A stretch of 6,386 nucleotides of DNA from Candidatus Melainabacteria bacterium (lineage in GTDB: Bacteria; Cyanobacteriota; Vampirovibrionia; Obscuribacterales; Obscuribacteraceae): contig PSRH01000188.1 of NCBI GenBank assembly GCA_003175915.1, positions 1 to 6,386 of the forward strand, read 5' to 3'. Numbering within the stretch: position 1 is the stretch's first letter; each line of letters starts with the position of its first letter. The position numbers and the translations under genes were made by a program. Below, piece by piece: positions 1 through 4,830 of this stretch. The notes under the pieces are model-generated. The model made no database searches. It was not told the DNA's origin and saw only the letters and a list, made by a program, of their open reading frames with translations.

Positions 1-753
1 CCTTCTTTCACCCATGGTAGTGTCGCTGCCCTGGATGGCCGAAACCAGTTGATCGATAGCCGGCACAAGTTCGCCGGCAGCTTTCATTGGTTCCAGCGCG
101 GTAGCAAAGGAATCCATCAGGCTGTTCAGGTTTAAGCCAAGCTCGGTAAAGGTCTGATTCTGCAAAGTCTCGTTGAGAGCCTTGATCGCGAGCGACTCCT
201 CTTGGGCAACGCGCTCGAGCGCGGCCAAATTGGTGGCGCAGGCAGCCATGGCTTGATCGATGCTGTGTAGCGTATCGAGAATGGCCGTGACCGAGACTTT
301 GTCCTGAACGGCTCCGGCGAAAGACTGCTCGACCAGTGCTTGCGCTTTCGGCGAAATAGTGGCTTCGCTTTGATAACCTGTAGGCGGTCCTTGTAATACC
401 ATGGGCGATGATTCCCCTTTTGCTTCGTTTTTGCTCTCATGCTCGACCGGCGTGTCGCCTCGACGGGCGTGGACATTGACAATGGAAGGATTTTCCACGG
501 CGCTGCCGCCCCGCTTTTTGGGATCGGCGGAAGCTTTATCGTTAGATGGCACAGCGTCGGTCATCGGCAAAGTGGTGCTCGGTCCGGACGCGGCAGGACT
601 GGCGCCCTGAAGCGGATCGGGAGCCGGGTCTTGCTTGGCTAGAGAAGGCCTCAGTCGCGCCCTTCTTGCCGCTGGAGTTTCATCAGAGCCCACTTTATTG
701 CCTGAACTTTCGTCCAATGAGTTCATAGCCTCGCTATTTTCCTCCCCAGCCAT
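1..753 (-). CDS. Partial protein of unknown function, disordered N-terminus plus helical/coiled-coil region
   Basis: An open minus-strand frame runs from an ATG at 753 to the left edge, giving 251 codons without a stop; the C-terminus lies outside the window. The start is chosen because an AAGGA Shine-Dalgarno-like site (761-765) sits 7 nt upstream and no other in-frame ATG, GTG or TTG occurs before the upstream in-frame stop (823-825). Residues 1 to about 130 are rich in Pro, Ala, Ser, Asp, Lys and Gly and look disordered. Residues about 135-245 are Ala/Leu/Glu/Gln-rich with heptad-like hydrophobic spacing (for example around LDTLHSIDQAMAACATNLAA, 159-178), suggesting amphipathic helices or a coiled coil. 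There is no signal peptide, membrane segment or catalytic motif in the visible part. I do not recognise the family. It is divergent from the ATPase pair and shares a control region with it, so a linked role is possible but unproven. The gene is real: codon use is sensible, and the competing frame on this strand is Arg/Ser-rich nonsense. Confidence 0.8.
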   Translation of the reverse strand, partial: MAGEENSEAMNSLDESSGNKVGSDETPAARRARLRPSLAKQDPAPDPLQGASPAASGPSTTLPMTDAVPSNDKASADPKKRGGSAVENPSIVNVHARRGDTPVEHESKNEAKGESSPMVLQGPPTGYQSEATISPKAQALVEQSFAGAVQDKVSVTAILDTLHSIDQAMAACATNLAALERVAQEESLAIKALNETLQNQTFTELGLNLNSLMDSFATALEPMKAAGELVPAIDQLVSAIQGSDTTMGERR

Positions 754-760
754 TGACTTG

Positions 761-765
761 TCCTT
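761..765 (-). promoter_or_regulatory. Ribosome binding site of the leftward gene
   Basis: AAGGA on the minus strand lies 7 nt before the ATG at 753. It decides this start over a second in-frame ATG ten codons in, whose nearest strong purine run is spaced too far away. Confidence 0.5.
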
Positions 766-897
766 TTCTTGAGCCTTTCCTGAGGATTTAGAATCAGGGC
801 ATCGCTGTTTTCGAAGCCCAACTTAGCTAAGCCGCCAAACATTTTCATAGAAGCAACGGACTGCCCCATAAGTGTTGTACCCGGTCATAGCAAGAAA

Positions 898-974
898 TCA
901 TTTAGGCTAAAAACTTCCAAAACGCATGCCCAGACATTCGAGCTTATGCAGACAGGCTTAGAAAACCTAAATGA
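898..974. repeat. 9-bp inverted repeat with extended stem
   Basis: TCATTTAGG (898-906) is exactly complementary to CCTAAATGA (966-974). Inside it, CTAA (907-910) can pair with TTAG (958-961), leaving AAAA (962-965) as a bulge, so a 9+4 bp stem closes a loop of about 47 nt. If the minus-strand promoter at 1017-1045 is correct, this lies in the 5' leader of the leftward gene. It could be an RNA structure or two half-sites for a regulator. The stem is AT-rich, so RNA stability is modest, and there is no U-tract typical of an intrinsic terminator. Confidence 0.4.
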
Positions 975-1016
975 CTCGATTGTGTACCCCAAATTATGCT
1001 CAAAAACTTAAACAAG

Positions 1017-1045
1017 AATATACCTGAAAAAGAGCCCAGAGTCTA
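1017..1045 (-). promoter_or_regulatory. Sigma70-like promoter candidate for the leftward gene
   Basis: Read on the minus strand, TAGACT (1045-1040, four of six matches to the -35 consensus) and TATATT (1022-1017, five of six matches to the -10 consensus) are separated by exactly 17 bp. Transcription would begin near 1010, giving a leader of about 255 nt before the ATG at 753. Nearer candidates have poorer spacing. Confidence 0.4.
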
Positions 1046-1077
1046 GATTATTTGCGCTTGACATTGAGTCTGAGCCC
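1032..1077. repeat. Order-swapped GAGCCC/GAGTCT repeat pairs over the two promoters
   Basis: GAGCCC (1032-1037) and GAGTCT (1039-1044) recur as GAGTCT (1066-1071) and GAGCCC (1072-1077). The first pair covers the spacer and -35 box of the leftward promoter, and the second pair lies in the spacer of the rightward promoter. The arrangement suggests operator half-sites read by one regulator on both promoters. This is inferred from position only; hexamers of this kind can recur by chance. Confidence 0.3.
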
Positions 1078-1086
1078 GTGTAGCAT
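1058..1086 (+). promoter_or_regulatory. Sigma70 promoter candidate for the membrane ATPase gene
   Basis: A perfect -35 box TTGACA (1058-1063) and TAGCAT (1081-1086, four of six matches to the -10 consensus) are separated by 17 bp. Transcription would start near 1092, leaving a leader of about 140 nt to the TTG start at 1233. This is the best promoter in the window. Its -35 box lies 12 bp from that of the leftward promoter, so the two are back to back. Confidence 0.55.
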
Positions 1087-1144
1087 TCAGTTGCGACGCG
1101 ACTCGGTCATGTCCCGCCTAACATTACTACACAGCTAGATGAGC

Positions 1145-1155
1145 GAAATCATTTC
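1145..1155. repeat. 11-bp palindrome in the plus-strand leader
   Basis: GAAATCATTTC is a perfect inverted repeat (GAAAT and ATTTC around a central C). Its first ten bases also occur at 894-903, where they overlap the left arm of the 9-bp inverted repeat. One copy thus lies in the predicted leader of each divergent transcript, consistent with (but not proof of) a shared protein-binding site. Confidence 0.35.
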
Positions 1156-1161
1156 AGGACA

Positions 1162-1177
1162 GGCCGGCTTAGCGGCC
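1162..1177 (+). other. GC-rich stem-loop in the leader of the membrane ATPase gene
   Basis: GGCCG (1162-1166) pairs with CGGCC (1173-1177) around a six-base loop. The hairpin lies about 40 nt upstream of the Shine-Dalgarno-like sequence and is not followed by a U-run, so it is not an intrinsic terminator. It may affect leader folding or translation. Confidence 0.35.
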
Positions 1178-1215
1178 CAGACAAGCGTTACTATCGTTGT
1201 ATTAGCGCCTCAGTG

Positions 1216-1221
1216 AAAGGA
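1216..1221 (+). promoter_or_regulatory. Ribosome binding site for the TTG start at 1233
   Basis: AAAGGA sits 11 nt before the TTG at 1233, slightly long but usable. The preceding in-frame stop (TAG, 1203-1205) leaves no ATG or GTG in frame between it and 1233. The first zinc-binding cysteine is residue 6, so a later start would damage the domain. Together these fix the TTG start. Confidence 0.5.
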
Positions 1222-1232
1222 ATCAAGCTCCC

Positions 1233-4200
1233 TTGGGTTTAGCGATTTGCCAAAATTGTGGGTCGATTCTGACAAGCGGAGTGAAGCTCTGCCAGTTTTG
1301 TCGCACTTCCGTATCCAACTTTTCGGCCACGCAATTGCCGAGCTTAAGCCGGGCGACCAAGCCCTTGACCGTTGAGATTCGCCCTGACCAAGCGGTGCTC
1401 GAACGACTCTTGTTGAATCGGCCCAATTATCCCAACGCCGGCCCCGCCCGGGTGCAGGTGAGCGATTTTGTCACGGCTCGCTCCGCTAATGGCCAGAGCG
1501 GCAACGGCGGTAATGGCGGTAACGGCGTAAGCCAGCCGGCGCCATTGGCAGCCTTGGCCCTGCCGGCCGAACCTCTTTCTTCTTCATCGTCTCAACCATA
1601 CAATCCGGCCGACAGCTGGTTTCCCGACCCAGCCGAGGCAGATGCTCCCGAGTTAGTGGTTTCGCCTCTTGCCCATGACCAGGGGCAAAGCCAGTCAAGC
1701 TCGATTTTTGACATGCCGGATCAGAAGCTGGTGCTGGACGAGCTATCAGCCGCTGCTCAGCCTACTCCGATGTCCCTAAACCCAAGCCCCACCCATGTTT
1801 ACAAGCTCGTGGAAAAGCCTGGCGAAGAGCTTGCTAGAGCGCCGATTGAGGCAGCACCTCAGGGGCAAGATTCATTGTTCGGGGAGAAAAGCACCGCTCA
1901 AAACATTTCTTTGCTCAGCCCTACCTCTCAGCCAGTGGCGCCTCCGCCGGTAAGCTTTCCGACTCAACCCGGGCCAAGCGCTGGCGACAGCCAGCCAGCG
2001 CCGACAACGCTGCCTGGTGGCCTCGATTTCTTTGCTAGCGCCCCGCCCTTGATTGCACCGCCAACCTCAAGGCAAGAGACTGCTCCGCCGCCAACCATGC
2101 AACCAACTATGAGCAATCCTTTTGCTGCGGTCGCCCCTCAATTTGCCAGTCAGGAAGCGCCGACAAGCCCAGCTGCCCAGGAGGCACCAGTGAAAGTGGC
2201 CACTCCTCTCGGATTTGAAAAGAAGGAAGTAAGCGAAGCAGCTGCCGCAACCAGCAAAGAAGAAGCACCGGCAGGTCAGCAAGAAGACGACGAGGAGAAA
2301 AATGGCTTTGACCAGGAAGCTCCTCACCGCCGCTCTTTTTCCGGCAGAACATCTGACAGCGTCAAGAAGCCAGGCATTAAGCCAGCCGACGAAGACGAGG
2401 ACGACGACCAGGTTCACTCTGCAAAGAAGTCACAAGCGGTTCCCGGCGAACTGCAGATTTTCGGTTTCAGCTTATCGCCCAAAAAAGCTCTCTTAATTGC
2501 TTGCTTGACTTGTCTTTTGATCTTTATCGCCATTCAGTCGGTGATGAGTATTGCCGGCTCGTTCCTCACTGTAGTCAATCAGAAATTACAAGCCCCAGGT
2601 GCCAGTGTCTCAGGCGTATGGCGATTCGCCATGCAGGCCCAGAGGCGCACGGCGCATGGCTTCATGCTCATACACCAACGCGGCAGTCAAATATATGGCA
2701 GCGGCAGAGACGACGCCAGCGGCACCTTTAGATTTAGCGGCGCTTTGAAGGGCGGCAGCGAAATCGAATTCGTTAAGCAGTACTCCCGGGCCGGACAGGA
2801 TCTGGGTAAACCGATAACCTTCAGAGGCGATCTGGATACAAAGAGCAATCCTCTATTTGCCAAAGGCGACTTCCAATCGACGTTCCGCAGCGGCTATAGC
2901 TGGCGCGCTCAAATCGTCAACATCACGGGCATTTGGGAAGCGGAGATGGTCAAGCCGATAGCCGAAGATCCGAATAGTGGAGGCCCTGGCCGCACAGAAG
3001 AGAATATTAAAACCAATAATCCAGAACCCAATTTCCTCAGTTGGCTCATGCATAACGGCCTGGTCTTAGCCGGACTACTCGTCGCCCTTGTTGTTTTCGC
3101 CTGGCAGGGGATGATCTTCCTCTTTGGCCCAGACGGTTGGCGGGCTCGCCGCGATAAAGCGCAATATATTCCATCACAATTCAAGAAAGACCACGATAAG
3201 GAACTCAAGCAACTGGCTCAGTCCCCGAGGCCAGGCAGCTTACCACTTGGTCAACGTGTGGAGTGGGCTTTCTGGAAATTCTGGACGACCAAAGATCTGG
3301 CTGTACCACCCGATCTTCGCGCCGCCAATCCGCACATTCTCTTCCTCGGTGGCGGCGGCAAAGGCAAGAGCAGGTTGATGAGTCAGATGATCACCAATGA
3401 TATCGAATCTGGTGATCGGGCCGTGGTTGTCATAGATTCGGACGGCACTACATCAGATCTGATCGTCAACTGGATTTCCAGCCATTCACGCGGGAAGGAA
3501 TTCGCCAAACGGACCATGCTCATCGATCCCACCTGTCCGGCCGGCTCGCTCAGCTACAACCCGCTGGAAATGCCCGATGACAGCCAGCTTCCCAACTCCG
3601 CTGCCGCCATAGTCTCCGGCTTTAAGGCAATATACACGGAACCGCCCGGCTCCCAGAGCCAATGGACACCACAAACAGCTCAGATTCTCTATAGCGCCTC
3701 CTTGCTCTTGATGATCACCAATCGCACGCTGGCGGACTTGCCTAATCTATTACAAGATAACGACTTCCGAGACATCCTCTTAGAAGAAGCCGATAGAAAG
3801 AGCAAAGACAAGCCGGACTATCGACCACTTCTGGATTCATGGGGCAACTACAAGAAGATGGCCCGGACCGAGCAGTGGATTAACTGGGTGGAACCAATCT
3901 TGAACCGCGTGCAGAGAACATTGAGCGACCGCAGAGTACGCCCGGTATTAACCACTCAAATTAGCGACGTCAGTTTGAAGGATCTGGTCATGAACAAGAA
4001 GATCCTCATCGTTCACATCCCCAAAGGCGAGTTGCACGAGCATGCCAATCTTCTCGGCAGTTTGATCGTCACCGGCTTAAAACAAGCAGCATTATCAGTC
4101 GCAATTAAAGGCAAGTCAGAAAATAGACCTGTCTCACTATATGTAGACGAGTTCGACCACTTTATTGAGAAGGAAACGTTCAATTCGCTCACCTCAGAAA

Positions 4201-4667
4201 CGAAAGTCTTCCAGATTGGCTTCATGGGAGCGACCAAGACCTTGCAAGACTTCCCTGAAGATTTCCGCAATCAATTAGTGGCCAAATTCGGCTGGTTAGC
4301 TGTGTTTGCCGTGCCGGCTAAAGACGGGGAAATGCTTGGTCCCCAGATGTTCAGAGTGGACGGTAGGAAGCGGAAACACGAGACCCTTACCAACTTCTTC
4401 AATCCAATCAACACGTCGCCTCAATTTGAGTTCGTTTCGGACGAAAGAACCCTGAACGTGGACAAAATTCTCGGTCAGCCGGAAAGGGAGTTCTTCTGCT
4501 ACCGCGTCGGCAGCGTCGCTGGACTATTCCATATTAAGAGCCATACCTTCAACGACATCGCGCTTAAGGATGTAAATCAGAAACTCGTCGAGAGAATGCG
4601 CAAAAATGCCAGCAACGGAGCAAGCCCAAGCCCCACGAGTGCGGGCAAGGATAGTGTCACGTCATAA
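1233..4667 (+). CDS. Membrane-anchored VirD4/TraG-like ATPase with N-terminal zinc ribbon and extracytoplasmic beta domain
   Basis: A complete 1144-residue protein with a TTG start. Seen in order: a zinc ribbon with C6-X2-C9 and C20-X2-C23; a Pro/Ala/Ser/Gln-rich disordered linker (about 25-410) with a Gly/Asn tract (90-98) and acidic clusters near 350 and 386-393; TM1 (about 419-441); a beta-rich domain (about 459-575); TM2 (about 609-631) followed by basic residues 637-640; then the motor domain. Motor motifs are Walker A GGGGKGKS (706-713, K712/S713), VVVIDSDG (731-738), NPL (776-778), and Walker B VSLYVDEFD (967-975, D972/E973) followed by GATKTLQDF (999-1007). The order and spacing match coupling-protein or TraG/HerA-type ATPases, which form membrane hexamers that pump DNA or protein. 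Charges place the N-terminus and motor in the cytoplasm and the beta domain outside. Standard coupling proteins are roughly 600-750 residues with a small exodomain, so this one is enlarged. Substrate is unknown; it could move DNA or protein. It precedes a second ATPase by 163 bp. ATPase call strong, transport role inferred. Confidence 0.88.
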   Translation: MGLAICQNCGSILTSGVKLCQFCRTSVSNFSATQLPSLSRATKPLTVEIRPDQAVLERLLLNRPNYPNAGPARVQVSDFVTARSANGQSGNGGNGGNGVSQPAPLAALALPAEPLSSSSSQPYNPADSWFPDPAEADAPELVVSPLAHDQGQSQSSSIFDMPDQKLVLDELSAAAQPTPMSLNPSPTHVYKLVEKPGEELARAPIEAAPQGQDSLFGEKSTAQNISLLSPTSQPVAPPPVSFPTQPGPSAGDSQPAPTTLPGGLDFFASAPPLIAPPTSRQETAPPPTMQPTMSNPFAAVAPQFASQEAPTSPAAQEAPVKVATPLGFEKKEVSEAAAATSKEEAPAGQQEDDEEKNGFDQEAPHRRSFSGRTSDSVKKPGIKPADEDEDDDQVHSAKKSQAVPGELQIFGFSLSPKKALLIACLTCLLIFIAIQSVMSIAGSFLTVVNQKLQAPGASVSGVWRFAMQAQRRTAHGFMLIHQRGSQIYGSGRDDASGTFRFSGALKGGSEIEFVKQYSRAGQDLGKPITFRGDLDTKSNPLFAKGDFQSTFRSGYSWRAQIVNITGIWEAEMVKPIAEDPNSGGPGRTEENIKTNNPEPNFLSWLMHNGLVLAGLLVALVVFAWQGMIFLFGPDGWRARRDKAQYIPSQFKKDHDKELKQLAQSPRPGSLPLGQRVEWAFWKFWTTKDLAVPPDLRAANPHILFLGGGGKGKSRLMSQMITNDIESGDRAVVVIDSDGTTSDLIVNWISSHSRGKEFAKRTMLIDPTCPAGSLSYNPLEMPDDSQLPNSAAAIVSGFKAIYTEPPGSQSQWTPQTAQILYSASLLLMITNRTLADLPNLLQDNDFRDILLEEADRKSKDKPDYRPLLDSWGNYKKMARTEQWINWVEPILNRVQRTLSDRRVRPVLTTQISDVSLKDLVMNKKILIVHIPKGELHEHANLLGSLIVTGLKQAALSVAIKGKSENRPVSLYVDEFDHFIEKETFNSLTSETKVFQIGFMGATKTLQDFPEDFRNQLVAKFGWLAVFAVPAKDGEMLGPQMFRVDGRKRKHETLTNFFNPINTSPQFEFVSDERTLNVDKILGQPEREFFCYRVGSVAGLFHIKSHTFNDIALKDVNQKLVERMRKNASNGASPSPTSAGKDSVTS
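1503..1529 (+). repeat. Imperfect 9-bp tandem repeat (three units) coding for an Asn-Gly-Gly tract
   Basis: Three adjacent 9-bp units at 1503, 1512 and 1521 (AACGGCGGT, AATGGCGGT, AACGGCGTA) lie in frame in the disordered linker of the membrane ATPase and encode NGG repeats from residue 91. They are in-frame slippage-type sequence, so length variation would be tolerated. Confidence 0.6.
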
Positions 4668-4830
4668 ACGGAACAAAAGTTACACGGCGCCGGGGACATT
4701 CAACTGATAAACCGTGAAATTAAGCCCCCTGGCTAATATATACTCTAATTGGGTACTATCACCTCGTAACCGGATGGGGCGGGGGATGCCGGAATCGAAT
4801 TATCGGCAAGGAAATAGCAAAGCGTAGGAC
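4668..4830. other. Intergenic gap between the two ATPase genes, with a -10-like AT-rich stretch
   Basis: 163 bp with no gene. TAATATATACT (4734-4744) contains TATACT (4739-4744), five of six matches to a -10 box, but no good -35 box lies 16-18 bp upstream, so an internal promoter is uncertain. There is no compact hairpin followed by a T-run after the stop at 4665-4667, so read-through from the upstream gene is plausible. GCCCC (4724-4728) could pair with GGGGC (4776-4780), but the loop is 47 nt. Confidence 0.3.
4809..4829 (+). promoter_or_regulatory. Poorly spaced ribosome binding candidates for the start at 4831
   Basis: AAGGAAA (4809-4815) ends 15 nt before the ATG at 4831, and AGGA (4826-4829) ends only 1 nt before it; neither spacing is ideal. 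A TAG at 4825-4827 is in frame just upstream, so no earlier start is possible. Translation may be weak or depend on leader folding. Confidence 0.3.

Larger units (their letters stand above)
754..1232. other. Divergent intergenic regulatory region
   Basis: A 479-bp gap separates two divergent genes. It has no convincing protein gene and is visibly more AT-rich in its middle (about 890-1060) than the flanking genes. It contains two oppositely directed promoter candidates, paired hexamer repeats, a 9-bp inverted repeat, an 11-bp palindrome and a short GC hairpin, each listed separately. Predicted leaders are long: about 255 nt for the leftward gene and about 140 nt for the rightward gene. No known riboswitch or tRNA-like fold was recognised. 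Confidence 0.6.

Noticed and set aside
132..482. 116-codon minus-strand frame inside the leftward gene
   Set aside because: It is Arg/Ser/Pro-rich with no recognisable fold, and overlaps a longer same-strand frame with a good ribosome binding site and more natural composition.
1162..1177. GC hairpin considered as an intrinsic terminator or attenuator
   Set aside because: No T-run follows the stem, so termination is not supported; it is kept only as a leader stem-loop.
2067..2417. 116-codon minus-strand frame with hydrophobic stretches, opposite the membrane ATPase linker
   Set aside because: It lies antisense to the low-complexity Ala/Glu/Lys-rich linker, whose codons read as Leu/Phe/Cys-rich on the other strand; it is a by-product of composition.
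1783..4635. Repeated CCCAAGCCCCAC near 1783 and 4625 considered as a DNA repeat
   Set aside because: Both copies encode Pro-Ser-Pro-Thr in disordered segments of one gene; biased coding composition explains them without a separate DNA function.
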